In this document: positions 25,261-33,911 of the stretch, piece after piece
Layout of the letters: each line of letters begins with the position of its first letter
Position numbering within the stretch: the first letter of the stretch is position 1
Assembly (NCBI GenBank): GCA_963700185.1
Contig: CAVOWP010000031.1
Span: forward strand, 460,650 to 524,649
Source of the DNA: AP-15 sp963700185
GTDB taxonomy: Bacteria; Pseudomonadota; Alphaproteobacteria; ATCC43930; CGMCC-115725
DNA: 64,000 nucleotides
Direction of reading: 5' to 3'
Notes under the pieces: generated by a model
Seen by the model: the letters and a program-made list of their open reading frames with translations, nothing else
Told to the model about the DNA's origin: nothing
Databases searched by the model: none
Translations under genes and position numbers: made by a program

Positions 25261-26832
25261 ATGACGACCTTCAACCGGGCACCATCCAACATCGCCGCTG
25301 GGCTGTGCTTGAATGGTGCGCTCATGACCCGCTCACTTCTTCTGGATCTCGTCCGCGTTGACGGCGGCACGCAGGTCCGCTTTGGATTGAGCCCCTTGAC
25401 GGTCAGCGAGTATGCCGAGGCACTACCCGCTGGCGCGAAGTTCCCGCCGATCGTCGTCTTCTTCGATGGGTCTGAGTATTGGCTTGCCGACGGCTTTCAC
25501 AGGCTGGAAGCCCACCGCCAGGCCGGATTGCAGCAGATCGACGCCGATGTCCACGATGGCTCGCGCCGCGATGCGATGCTGTACGCCGCCGCCGCTAACG
25601 CCGAGCACGGACTGCGCCGCACCGCCGAGGACAAGAAGCGTGCGGTGCTGATTTTGCTGCGCGATCCTGAATGGCGGCAATGGTCGGATCGGGAGATCGC
25701 CGGTCGAGTAAAGGTCGACCATAAGACGGTCGCAAAATATCGCCGCAAACTCAACGGGGAAATCCCCGTCCAGAATGAGCGCCGGTTCACGACTCGCCAC
25801 GGCACCGAGGCGAGGCGCACAGTGGCGCCAAACGGTGCCAGCGTGGAGCCTGGCAACGAAAACGAAGACCCGGCAACGAACACCGACGAGGCTCAGCGCG
25901 GAGCCGAAGTCATCTGCGGCGCTCCAGATCTTCCCCCGGTCAGCAGCGCATCGTCGACGCCGCGGGACCACCGGGAAGCGGCGCCGAAAAGGCACCATGC
26001 TCCCGTAAATGAGGCGGTGGTACCCGACAGACTGTCGGCAGAGCAGCGGGCTCTTGCGTTCGACGCCATGGCTGATCAATGGGGCACACCTCCGATCGAA
26101 GAGCTGGCGGCGGAAGACAATGACGATGACGGTCCGCCGCCGCATGACCAATCCGTCAATCTTGCCGATGATCGACCCGAGGGACCGATCGAGGCGCAGC
26201 GGACGCGTAACTCGGGTATCACGGTGGGCGGGGTTGCCAATGGTGAGATCGAGGGCAGCGAGACCGCTGGCGCCGCCATCGATGACGGTAATGATGCTGC
26301 CGCCCTCGACGGCGCTGACGGCAAACAAGGCCGCACCGACGCTATGACCGAGCCCGACGGCATGGCAACCGAGGGGGAGGCGAAGCCGCCGGAAACACCA
26401 GACCCCGAGAAGCGCGAGGATATCGGGCAAGAGGTGGCTCAGGTGTGTCGGCATGGCCCAAAGAAAGTCGCCACGCCAGTTGAACTTCAGATCTATCCGG
26501 TCGCCGACCCGTATAGCAATATAGCGCCGCTATGGGTGCGCGGCGCGCTCCAGTCCATCGGCCCGTTAACCCAAGAGCTATCCACGCTGGAGTGTATCCC
26601 GAACTGCAATCGGATCACTGAGCTGGTTCTCCAACTAATTGATGCTCTCGCCCCGGTATGCCTTGAGAACCCGATCCCGGAAGAGAAGCGAGGGAAAATC
26701 GTGAGCCTTCTGCGGTACTGCGGCTACCAGAATTTTGCGGATCAGCTTTTGCATCATTGGGCGGAGGCGGACGCGGCCATTGCCCAGGCGCAGACGGAGA
26801 TGCTTTGCCAAGAATTATCGCCCAGCGGTTAG
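25261..26832 (+). CDS. ParB/Spo0J-like nuclease-domain protein
   Basis: 523 residues. ParB N-terminal domain about 35-170: TQVRFGLSPLTVSEYAEALP, GSEYWLADGFHRLEAHRQAG, DGSRRDAMLYAAAANAEHGL and a helix-turn-helix RDPEWRQWSDREIAGRVKVD. A long disordered acidic linker (200-390) follows, and a helical C-terminal domain (430-523). The protein likely binds DNA and serves maintenance or regulation of the element; no ParA gene accompanies it. The Met at 25324 is an alternative start and fits ParB relatives, but 25261 has GAAAGG upstream. Confidence 0.75.
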   Translation: MTTFNRAPSNIAAGLCLNGALMTRSLLLDLVRVDGGTQVRFGLSPLTVSEYAEALPAGAKFPPIVVFFDGSEYWLADGFHRLEAHRQAGLQQIDADVHDGSRRDAMLYAAAANAEHGLRRTAEDKKRAVLILLRDPEWRQWSDREIAGRVKVDHKTVAKYRRKLNGEIPVQNERRFTTRHGTEARRTVAPNGASVEPGNENEDPATNTDEAQRGAEVICGAPDLPPVSSASSTPRDHREAAPKRHHAPVNEAVVPDRLSAEQRALAFDAMADQWGTPPIEELAAEDNDDDGPPPHDQSVNLADDRPEGPIEAQRTRNSGITVGGVANGEIEGSETAGAAIDDGNDAAALDGADGKQGRTDAMTEPDGMATEGEAKPPETPDPEKREDIGQEVAQVCRHGPKKVATPVELQIYPVADPYSNIAPLWVRGALQSIGPLTQELSTLECIPNCNRITELVLQLIDALAPVCLENPIPEEKRGKIVSLLRYCGYQNFADQLLHHWAEADAAIAQAQTEMLCQELSPSG

Positions 26833-26841
26833 CGAGCCGAT

Positions 26842-27275
26842 CTATTGAATATGATGATCTTCGCCGCGCACCTGCTCGCACAGTTGGCGCGCGGCTCGAC
26901 CGTGCTCCACGAATACGAGTTTTCCGCCGGGCTTGAGAACGCGCCGCATCTCGACCAGCGCGGCGACCGGATTTGGGATCGAGTACAAGCTCCAGGTCGT
27001 CGCGATAGTATCGAAGACCGCGTTGGCGAACGGGATTTGTTTCGCCGAACCTCTAACCAGCGACACCGGGACCGGCACATCCGGGGTCCTGTTCCTCGCC
27101 AATCGGAGTAGCTCCGCCGGGGGATCGATTTGCGCAAATGTGGTCGACCGCCGACCCGTAGAGCGGCAGGTTCAGGCCCCAATCTCCAACACGAGACCGC
27201 TTGCCGCCCCAATTGTTCTTCGGTGATATGCGTCCAGGCGATCGGCCCCAATGCCAAATCAATCAGACGCGGCAA
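26842..27275 (-). pseudogene. class I SAM-dependent methyltransferase pseudogene
   Basis: The N-terminal part MPRLIDLALGPIAWTHITEE is in one frame; the core NRTPDVPVPVSLVRGSAKQI, PFANAVFDTIATTWSLYSIP and ALVEMRRVLKPGGKLVFVEH is in another. At least one frameshift near 27100-27150 destroys the SAM glycine-rich loop region. The C-terminal third is missing. It is a relic at the right border of the replication block. Confidence 0.65.
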
Positions 27276-27601
27276 AATCCAGCGCTGATAGAACCCATTG
27301 CGCGGTCCTCGGTGAGATTAAAGGCGCCGTCGGCCTTGCGTATCTCCTCGGCTCATTGTCGGCTTCCTTTCGGTCGGGACAACAGGCATGCCGCTGGAGA
27401 TGTCGGGTGAGGTCCAACTCGATGCTTCACCCGCAAAACCGCATCGGCGAACGGACGGGAGAATGAGCCCTTCTTCCGAGGTGCCGACACGCGGCGCGCG
27501 TCTACCGTTGCGCAAGACGCCCGAACCGGCGATCCTGAGCCCTACAACCACCGGGAAGCCGGGGAATATCGGTTCAAAGAGCCAAAATGGGAGGAGTAGC
27601 C
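27276..27601. other. intergenic
   Basis: 326 bases with no recognised gene. The right end carries the ribosome site of the GloVer-repeat gene (GGGAGGAGTAGCC). Confidence 0.35.
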
Positions 27602-29038
27602 ATGTGCACCGAGCAGAGCAACGCGAATCAACCTGCATCTGCACCGCTATCCGGTGACGGGAATTGGCCTTCATTGGGGGGCCGTTTGACTAGGCGGAGG
27701 AAAGCCAAGAGAATCATCCATCCCGGCATGGCGATAAGCCTCGCCGCGCTGACAATTGCGGGTAGTGCCTTGGCCACACCGGCCGAGACCGTGCTTTACA
27801 ATTTCACTGGTGTGGCCGGCGACGGCGCGCACCCCCAAGCCACCCTCATCGCCGATGAGAGCGGCGCTCTCTACGGTACAACGGCATCCGGTGGGAATCA
27901 TGTTCGAGGTACAGTTTTCAAGCTGACGCCGCCTGGTCGGGGCCAGATGGTTTGGACAGAGACGGTGCTATATACTTTTACTGGCGGCAGCGACGGTGGC
28001 CAGCCTGCCGCTTCTCTGATCGCGGATGAGAGCGGCGCCCTCTATGGCACCACGGTCCTGGGTGGAAATAGCGCCTGTTCCGGACTTGGGTGCGGCACGG
28101 TTTTCAAGCTGACGCCGCCCGCCGAGGGCCAGACAGTTTGGACCGAGACCGTGCTCTACCGCTTCAATGGCGGGAGCGATGGTAACTTCCCTGGAGCTAG
28201 CCTGATCGCCGATGAGAGGGGCGCGCTCTACGGCACAACGAGTTCCGGTGGGGTAGCAACTTGTCCCGGCTCTGTGTGCGGCACGGTTTTCAAGCTGACG
28301 CCGCCCGCCGAGGGCCAGACGGCTTGGACCGAGACCGTGCTCTACCGCTTCAAAGGAGGCAGCGACGGTGCCGACGCCAGCGCTTCTCTTATCGCCGATG
28401 ACAGCGGCGCGCTCTATGGCACAACGTTTCTCGGCGGGAGTAGCAATTGTTCCGGGTTCGGCTGCGGCACGGTGTTCAAGCTCTCGCCGCCAACCGAGGC
28501 AGAGGCGTCTTGGATCGAGACCGTGCTCTACAGTTTCAAAAGCGGCAACGATGGTGCCGGCCCGTCGGCGTCCCTGATCGCCGACGACAGAGGCGGGCTC
28601 TATGGCACCACGTTAGGCGGCGGGGTGGGAGTGAGTGCCCTGTGTCTTCAGAGCAATGTCCTGTTTACCGAGTGCGGCACGGTTTTCAAGCTGAAACCGA
28701 CCGCCGGCCGGCCGACCGCTTGGACCGAGACTGTGCTCTACCGCTTCACTGGTGGCAGTGACGGTAGCAACCCCGTGGCTAGCCTAACGCCCCCGGTTCG
28801 CGCAAAGGAAGGCAAGGAAGAAGCAGGCGAAAACAGGCTGGAAAGCCAGGAAGACGGCGCAAAAGGAGTGCTCTACGGCACGACAAATGCGGGTGGGACC
28901 AGCTGTCCCTTCAGTCCGGGAACGTGCGGGACAGTTTTCGAGCTGGCGCTTTGTCCTCAGCCGAAAACTCGGGACCGGCACAAGGATGTAAGAGATGACG
29001 ATCGCGGCGGATGTCCTGTTTTCGAAGCGAGAGAGTGA
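27602..29038 (+). CDS. GloVer-repeat (choice-of-anchor) exported protein, damaged last repeat
   Basis: 478 residues from ATG 27602. A basic N-terminus and one membrane/signal helix (ISLAALTIAGSALATPAET, about 44-62) precede seven tandem ~50-60-residue repeats of the type TVLYxFTGGSDGxxPxASL.IADESGALYGTT..GG...GTVFKLTPP. Such GloVer repeats form a beta-propeller-like secreted protein of unknown role. In the last repeat, the usual IADESGA is replaced by about 27 foreign residues (TPPVRAKEGKEEAGENRLES and on) without breaking the frame. After the final GTVFEL the tail is atypical, so the C-terminus is likely altered. Confidence 0.75.
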   Translation: MCTEQSNANQPASAPLSGDGNWPSLGGRLTRRRKAKRIIHPGMAISLAALTIAGSALATPAETVLYNFTGVAGDGAHPQATLIADESGALYGTTASGGNHVRGTVFKLTPPGRGQMVWTETVLYTFTGGSDGGQPAASLIADESGALYGTTVLGGNSACSGLGCGTVFKLTPPAEGQTVWTETVLYRFNGGSDGNFPGASLIADERGALYGTTSSGGVATCPGSVCGTVFKLTPPAEGQTAWTETVLYRFKGGSDGADASASLIADDSGALYGTTFLGGSSNCSGFGCGTVFKLSPPTEAEASWIETVLYSFKSGNDGAGPSASLIADDRGGLYGTTLGGGVGVSALCLQSNVLFTECGTVFKLKPTAGRPTAWTETVLYRFTGGSDGSNPVASLTPPVRAKEGKEEAGENRLESQEDGAKGVLYGTTNAGGTSCPFSPGTCGTVFELALCPQPKTRDRHKDVRDDDRGGCPVFEARE

Positions 29039-29110
29039 TTGTTGATGACGCTCAAAAGTTGTATCAGGTTCGGACAACGCTCCTTGCGGGGAGCCTGCGG
29101 GTTCCGGGGG

Positions 29111-29218
29111 AAGTCGCCCGCGAATCCGCGGTGATCTCACCCGCCATTCCGATTTAATCTCGCCCGGCGTTCCGAGATGATTTCGCCCGCCATTCCGGGA
29201 TGATGTCGCCCGATTAAG
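29111..29218. repeat. IS21-like terminal multi-repeats
   Basis: Five head-to-tail ~23-base units of consensus TCTCGCCCGCCATTCCGAGATGA, from 29111 to about 29218. Clustered terminal repeats like these are transposase-binding sites at the ends of IS21-family elements. On the minus strand the adjoining bases read KAKGAVAKRASRDAA-stop (TAA at 29214-29216), possibly the very end of an istB-type gene. No istA/istB gene remains. Confidence 0.5.
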
Positions 29219-29447
29219 CGGCGTCTCTGCTGGCCCGCTTAGCGACCGCTCCTTTGGCTTTTGCCGCGGGAGGGGACGGATGCCAGTTGAAGCAATGGTT
29301 GTAGGCGATGGCGGTGCCCAAGATTTTTGGGGATCACGTCAAATGGCGGTTCCTGTTCGTGCGCCGAGGCGGCTAACATCGCTGCTCGCGACGCGACTGG
29401 TCGCCCGAAGCCACGTGTCAGGATCGATCGGTGGAAATGCGGGGATC

Positions 29448-29630
29448 ATGGACCAGGCGACAATAGAACTGCTGGCGAGACGGGCCGGGCTGGATAAGGC
29501 ATTGGAGGAATTCCCCGAAGACGTCGCCGCCGCTGCCAAGCTGGCGAGCAACTCGGTGTCGAGGATGAAGGCGCCGACCGATCCGCGCGCCGAACCTTGG
29601 CCGCCGATGCGCGTCGGGACCGGACTATGA
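29448..29630 (+). CDS. AtzG-like small protein (amidase partner)
   Basis: 60 residues: MDQATIELLARRAGLDKALE, EFPEDVAAAAKLASNSVSRM, then DPRAEPWPPM. Helical, and placed like the small AtzG/DUF4089 subunits that stabilise amidases resembling the GatCA pair. Its stop overlaps the amidase start (ATGA at 29627-29630), so the two were translated together. With the amidase damaged, it is probably a functionless leftover. Confidence 0.6.
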   Translation: MDQATIELLARRAGLDKALEEFPEDVAAAAKLASNSVSRMKAPTDPRAEPWPPMRVGTGL

Positions 29631-30780
29631 ACGACCTGCACTGGATGACCCTCGTCGAGGCGGCAGAAACCATCGCCGCTCGGAAACTCTCACCGGTCGA
29701 GCTGATGTCGGCGCTGCAGGAGCGGATCGGCCGGCTTGATCCGAAACTGAATGTTTCATCCGCCTGGACGCCGAGGCCGCGATGGAAGAGGCAAGGGCTG
29801 CGGAAGCCGAGATCGTTTCGGGCCGCCTGCGCGGACCCTTGCATGGCGTGCCAGTCGGCATCAAAGACATCATCGATGTTGCGGGTCTACCCACGAGCGA
29901 CACAGGCGGCAGCGTGCGTAACCCGGCCAGCGCCTGCGGCATCGTCGGGCTGAAGCCGACTTACGGCCTGATTTCGCGTCGTGGCGTTTTCCCGCTCTCC
30001 TTCACGCTCGACCACGTCGGACCGCTGACGCGCACCGTTGCCGACAACGCGCTGATGCTCGACGTCATCGCCGGACACGATCCGCTCGATCCCGGTAGCG
30101 CTGCAGCGCCCGCCCGGCATCATGCGTCCGGGCTGGAACGCGGGATACGCGGGTGGCGTATCGGGTTCGTCCGACATTTTCACGAGACCGACATGCCGGC
30201 TGACCCCGAGGTGAAGGCCGCGCTGGAGCAGGTCGTCGGCACCCTGCAGACGCTCGGCGCCGAGATCCGCGATGTTCGCCTGCCGTCGCTCGAAGAGTTC
30301 GCGGCCGTCAATCGGGTCATCCTGCAGAGCGAGGCGTGGGCAATTCACGGCCCTTGGCTGCGGCAGCGACCCGGCGACTACGGCCAATTGGCCCGGCGAC
30401 GCCTGATGGCGGGTGCGTTCATGAGTGCAGGCGATTATGTGCATGCCTCGCGCCGGCGCCTCGCGATGATTGCAGCTGTTGAGGATGTGTTACGCCAGGT
30501 TGATGTGCTGCTCTGTGCCAGCGCCATGGACCCGCCAAGCCGCATCGACGAGGCAAAGGAGGTCGAGCGCACCTATCCGAGGCAGGTCCGCACGCCTTTC
30601 AACGTCACCGGGCATCCCGCGCTTGCGATGATGGCCGGAATTTCGTCGAGCGGTTTGCCACTATCCGTGCAATTCGTCGGCCGCAACTTCGCCGAGGCGA
30701 CCCTCTTTCAGATCGCGCGCGAATGGGAACGTGCGGCCGGTACCGACAAAAAGCATCCACCCATCGTATCCGCTGGGTAA
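29627..30780 (+). pseudogene. amidase-signature enzyme, frameshifted and lacking catalytic core
   Basis: Starts MNDLHWMTLVEAAETIAARK at 29627; the frame shifts at about 29755-29785, then continues in the frame of MEEARAAEAEIVSGRLRGPL. The catalytic Lys loop is present (HGVPVGIKDIIDVAGLPTS). But TSDTGGSVRNPASACGIVGL follows at once, so about 70 residues are gone, including the GGSSSGSG segment with the cis-Ser. The rest (DHVGPLTRTVADNALMLDVI, PFNVTGHPALAMMAG) is well preserved. No amide hydrolysis is possible. Confidence 0.85.
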
Positions 30781-30806
30781 TGGGTGCATCCGCAGGGGGA
30801 AGGGAC

Positions 30807-30998
30807 ATGGACATGCGTTCTGTCGCCATGATGTTCGCCGGCCCCATAATGGGCGTCGCAGCGATTGCCAGGTTGGCGGGGTGCACGCCGACCACAACGC
30901 AGAGGTACGCGTGCCCGGCGGGAGTGCCCTGGGTTCCTGACGACTACGCGAACGGCAAGTGGGTCCCCGGCCACTGCCTGGGCCAACCGGCGCAATAA
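30807..30998 (+). CDS. small lipoprotein
   Basis: 63 residues. ATG 30807 follows GGGGGAAGGGAC. Lipoprotein signal with lipobox LAGC (Cys26), then a short mature part TPTTTQRYACPAGVPWVPDD, YANGKWVPGHC with two further cysteines and Trp-Val-Pro motifs, typical of small rhizobial envelope lipoproteins. Function unknown. The stop codon lies inside a 10-base triplicated repeat. Confidence 0.65.
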   Translation: MDMRSVAMMFAGPIMGVAAIARLAGCTPTTTQRYACPAGVPWVPDDYANGKWVPGHCLGQPAQ

Positions 30999-31020
30999 AG
31001 CGCAATAAAGCGCAATAAAG
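30991..31020 (+). repeat. CGCAATAAAG triplicated
   Basis: Three perfect 10-base copies. The first contains the lipoprotein's stop codon, so expansion or loss does not change the protein. Confidence 0.85.
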
Positions 31021-31070
31021 TATCCGGGCTCTATTTCTGGGGCGATCGATTGACGGCCAGTGTTAACCAT

Positions 31071-31322
31071 ATGTCAAACTCGATCTCAATTTCAAACAAG
31101 AGCCGAGCGGCAGACGCCAGTGAGCAGTTACCCATCCTCAAAACTCCACGACCTCGCCGAACCGCGCAGCCGTCATACCGGACAATCTCGATCAGAACCC
31201 ACCGCCGCAGCCAAACACTGACGACGGGAGCGGGGCTGCTGTTGACCCTGTTTTTCTCGCTCGGGCTCTGGGCTGCGATCTGGCAGGCCGTCTCGTCACT
31301 GGCTGCGGTGTGGTTACGGTAA
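31071..31322 (+). CDS. small single-TM protein
   Basis: 83 residues from ATG 31071 (an upstream TTG at 31050 is possible). The N-terminal half is Ser/Arg-rich and soluble; the C-terminal end is a membrane helix (TTGAGLLLTLFFSLGLWAAI). Likely an inner-membrane tail-anchored protein. Unknown function. Confidence 0.45.
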   Translation: MSNSISISNKSRAADASEQLPILKTPRPRRTAQPSYRTISIRTHRRSQTLTTGAGLLLTLFFSLGLWAAIWQAVSSLAAVWLR

Positions 31323-31389
31323 GGCAACCAGTTGCGAGCGAGGGCCTAGCGGCAAGACGCCCACTTTCCAGTAAAGACGGGAGGACCCG

Positions 31390-31608
31390 ATGGTGGCGAT
31401 CTCAAATGAAGCCCTGGAATGGCTGGATCGCGCCGAGCAAGCACGGGAGGTGGCGGGACAGTTGACCGATCCCGGCGCAAGCCGAGCGGTCTTGCAGGTT
31501 GCGGATACCTTCGAGCGGCTCGCCCGAGCTGCCGTTGCGCGAGCTGCGGCGCGGAAAAGGAAATTGCCAACCAAAAGCGAGGACAGGACCCGTCAGGTGA
31601 ATTCTTGA
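31390..31608 (+). CDS. small conserved helical protein
   Basis: 72 residues: ALEWLDRAEQAREVAGQLTD, PGASRAVLQVADTFERLARA, then a basic tail. The pattern 'RAEEARxxAxQxxDPxAxxxxLxIAxxYExLA' is one I know from many small rhizobial proteins of unknown function. Two amphipathic helices, no signal peptide. AAGACGGGAGGACCCG precedes the ATG. Confidence 0.6.
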   Translation: MVAISNEALEWLDRAEQAREVAGQLTDPGASRAVLQVADTFERLARAAVARAAARKRKLPTKSEDRTRQVNS

Positions 31609-31680
31609 CCGGGCTATTTCAGGTTTTGTCAATAACCTCGCCCGCACACTGCCTCGTTGTCCCCCAACACAGAGGCTAAA

Positions 31681-31950
31681 ATGCGAGTGATTATCCCAAC
31701 CCTGATGGGTTTGATAGCATTGGCCGCCACCTGAGTGCAGGCGGCCCCCGTCCCAACTAACCCGCAGCACCACCCGAGATGGCACGAGACCCCGGCGCAG
31801 AACGTCCGCAAGAGCCAGCACTACGATCATCTTGTTGCCACCAACAGCAGCTATCGCGCCTCCCGGATGAGGAAGGAGTGCGGGCCGATCAGAGACGTCG
31901 AATTGCGCGCGATCTGTGTCGGCTCATTCAATGAATCTGAGCCTCGGTAG
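31681..31950 (+). pseudogene. small secreted protein with in-frame TGA in signal peptide
   Basis: Read through, 89 residues: MRVIIPTLMGLIALAAT, then TGA (31732-31734), then VQAAPVPTNPQHHPRWHETP and a Cys-containing mature part ending FNESEPR. The signal peptide is cut by a single stop at a position where relatives have Ser (TCA to TGA is one base). The GTG at 31735 directly after the stop could start the mature part in the cytoplasm, but without export. Best read as a nonsense-mutated pseudogene. Confidence 0.6.
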
Positions 31951-32073
31951 CTGACGCCCTTTGGGCAATAGCAATACCCAAACGTGATTGGGAGCGGGGC
32001 ACTCTACCGAGCCACCACCCCCAATTGCTACGGAAGAAGCCCTGGCTGATTGCTGGGGCTTTCAGCCGATCGG

Positions 32074-32448
32074 CTACGGATTACCCCACCCGCCCGTCGG
32101 GCCTCGCCAATCCGGGAAGGGATCATCAAAGATCGCGCTGCCGGGAACCCAGATATAGTAGTTGGGAACCCCTGGCCCGCCATACGGACTCCACCCGCCA
32201 TAGTAACGGTTCGGCCCCCAATGAGCCCGACCCCCTCCGTCATTCCATTGGTGGGTGCGACCGGCCGTTGGCTGGGCGTCGACAACCCCCAAGTGCCTGC
32301 TCGAACCCCCGCCGTCCCATGCCAACACGATAGCAGGCGCCGGCCCCGCATTGGCTGGCCCCGTAACCGACCCCGGCGCGTCGGCGTGCCCGGCGACCGG
32401 CACGATTAGCGCGAGTACCGCCGCCAACGACAGTTCGAGAATGCGCAT
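32074..32448 (-). CDS. Gly/Trp-rich secreted protein
   Basis: 124 residues behind AGGAGA. Signal peptide MRILELSLAAVLALIVPVAG (cleaved near HADA). The mature part is rich in Gly, Trp, Tyr and Pro: WGPNRYYGGWSPYGGPGVPN, YYIWVPGSAIFDDPF and DWRGPTGGWGNP. This C-terminal pattern recurs in small exported proteins of Bradyrhizobium-type genomes. Envelope or extracellular; function unknown. Confidence 0.65.
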   Translation of the reverse strand: MRILELSLAAVLALIVPVAGHADAPGSVTGPANAGPAPAIVLAWDGGGSSRHLGVVDAQPTAGRTHQWNDGGGRAHWGPNRYYGGWSPYGGPGVPNYYIWVPGSAIFDDPFPDWRGPTGGWGNP

Positions 32449-32770
32449 TTCGGGTCTCCTGTGATGTAGTGGGCTCTTGCTCCCGCGTCATAACGGTTTA
32501 CCAGAGGCTTTCCCTCCCGCATGGGGAGCAACGGCGCACCGCGCCGATGGTTGCGAGACATCGACGACACAATCCGGACGACACCTGTAGCCACCAGATA
32601 GGCCGGCCAACGCCCCACCTCGCCCATCGATCAATTCCGAACGCAATAGGTGACGGTGTACGTAGCTATCCTGACATCGTTCTGCCACGCCGAAAGCCCC
32701 GATGGCGGGGGTCAGCTATTTCCCGATATGTTCTCGGACCTGGTGATTTTCACGGGCCTTTTGCTGCGAT
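32449..32770. other. intergenic
   Basis: 322 bases between divergently oriented genes. No gene recognised. Confidence 0.35.
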
Positions 32771-33060
32771 ATGTTTCCCAAGGGCGGCCTCCGCAGGGTC
32801 TCCTTGATTGTGCCGGAGGCCAACGCTAACGGGTTGCGGCAACTGGCGCGGGAATTTCGCGCTCGGCACCGGCTGAGAATGTCTGGCGGGGGGTTTGGCG
32901 GTGGCTCAGCCCGAGTGCCGAGCCGCTGGTTAATCCAGAGACTGGGGCGCGGTGTGCGATCCGTGGACGCCGATCGCCTGCAGCCGAGCGTTACCTCTGG
33001 ACGCTGATCGTGACCAGCTATCACCAATTGGCGGTGGGGCGCAGGAATATGGCTGGACGT
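32771..33060 (+). pseudogene. frameshifted 'LRRVxLxVPE' protein
   Basis: First half in one frame: GLRRVSLIVPEANANGLRQL, AREFRARHR. Second half in another: WRGVWRWLSPSAEPLVNPET, GARCAIRGRRSPAAERYLWT, LIVTSYHQLAVG. The frame changes near 32875-32890. The two halves together match the layout of a conserved small protein, also present as a scrap at 40.2 kb. Function unknown; the first part looks like a short DNA-binding ribbon-helix segment, but that is a guess. Confidence 0.55.
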
Positions 33061-33190
33061 CGAGCACAGGCAATGTCCATGCTCGCCGGCCCGCCTCACC
33101 ATGATTTACCGAGATTTACCCAGCTTAATTCGGCGTCAAAGCCAGGCGCTCTAGTTTTCTTAATGCCAGGGAGCCTACTGCGAGGATGTC

Positions 33191-33310
33191 ATGAAGGATC
33201 TGAAAGCCGATTGGCGGAGATGGACAGGGGTCGGAAGAACCGGCGCCGTGTTTATCGCGTTGGGGTTGAGCACCATGATCCCGACCCTGCTGCTTCTCGG
33301 CGCAAGGTAG
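33191..33310 (+). CDS. 39-residue single-TM peptide
   Basis: MKDLKADWRRWTGVGRTGAV, then FIALGLSTMIPTLLLLGAR: a charged amphipathic start followed by one membrane helix, positive-inside, and a stop at 33308-33310. GCGAGGATGTC precedes the ATG. Typical of very short inner-membrane proteins. Confidence 0.5.
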   Translation: MKDLKADWRRWTGVGRTGAVFIALGLSTMIPTLLLLGAR

Positions 33311-33369
33311 TTTCCGGCCAATGTGCCACCTGCAATCGATCACGACGGATCGTCTGCGAGGATGCTGAC

Positions 33370-33609
33370 ATGAGTATAGTCATCGGACCTGTCTTGAGGC
33401 GTACCGACGGGTATGGATTCGACATCTGGACCACCGACAAGGGGGTGACCCACGGCTATCCTTACCGGCGGATCGAGGACGCCCATTACGCGCGGAATGC
33501 CGAGATTAAGGCATTGGCGCAGAGTCGCCCTGTGGCCACGATGGTCTGCCAGACCGTCGACGAGTTCATTGCGAAATCCACCGGGTACGAGATGCTCGCC
33601 GCTGCCTGA
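33370..33609 (+). CDS. small hypothetical protein
   Basis: 79 residues from ATG 33370: MSIVIGPVLRRTDGYGFDIW, TTDKGVTHGYPYRRIEDAHY. Soluble alpha/beta composition with no known motif. The open frame extends upstream to 33010 through the 3' part of the VPE-type pseudogene; the inner ATG is preferred because the preceding residues are not protein-like. Confidence 0.45.
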   Translation: MSIVIGPVLRRTDGYGFDIWTTDKGVTHGYPYRRIEDAHYARNAEIKALAQSRPVATMVCQTVDEFIAKSTGYEMLAAA

Positions 33610-33911
33610 CCGCGCTTGCCGGCAGAGCCGCCACACTCTCAGCAGCACTCATATCGATGCAACCAGCCGCTGACCCGAACGGTTCTCCTCAACTCGCGCG
33701 GCAAGCCGCTGCTGCGTTGAAGGATCAGAGAACCGCGCCGAACTCGCCTTGTAGATGCTGCCGGGATCGAGAAGCCATTGGCAACTCGGCTGGTCACCGG
33801 TGGGTCAATCTCCCCGGCGGGAATCCGCAGCCCGGCTGACCTCTCGATCTCATCCTCGGTTATCAGCGGGCGGGAGCCCTGTTAGGCATTCGGTAAGGAG
33901 ACCTGCAACTC
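33610..33911. other. intergenic
   Basis: About 300 bases. Only a short Pro/Arg-rich frame is present; no gene supported. Confidence 0.3.

Noticed and set aside
25423..26454. 343-codon minus-strand frame
   Set aside because: Antisense to the ParB-like gene; no recognised domain.
29111..29218. CRISPR-like array
   Set aside because: Units are adjacent, diverged and without spacers, as at IS21 ends.
30991..31020. CRISPR-like array
   Set aside because: Three adjacent 10-base units without spacers are a simple tandem repeat.
31732..31734. Selenocysteine or programmed read-through at the TGA
   Set aside because: It lies in a signal peptide where relatives have Ser, no SECIS-like hairpin is seen, and a one-base mutation suffices.
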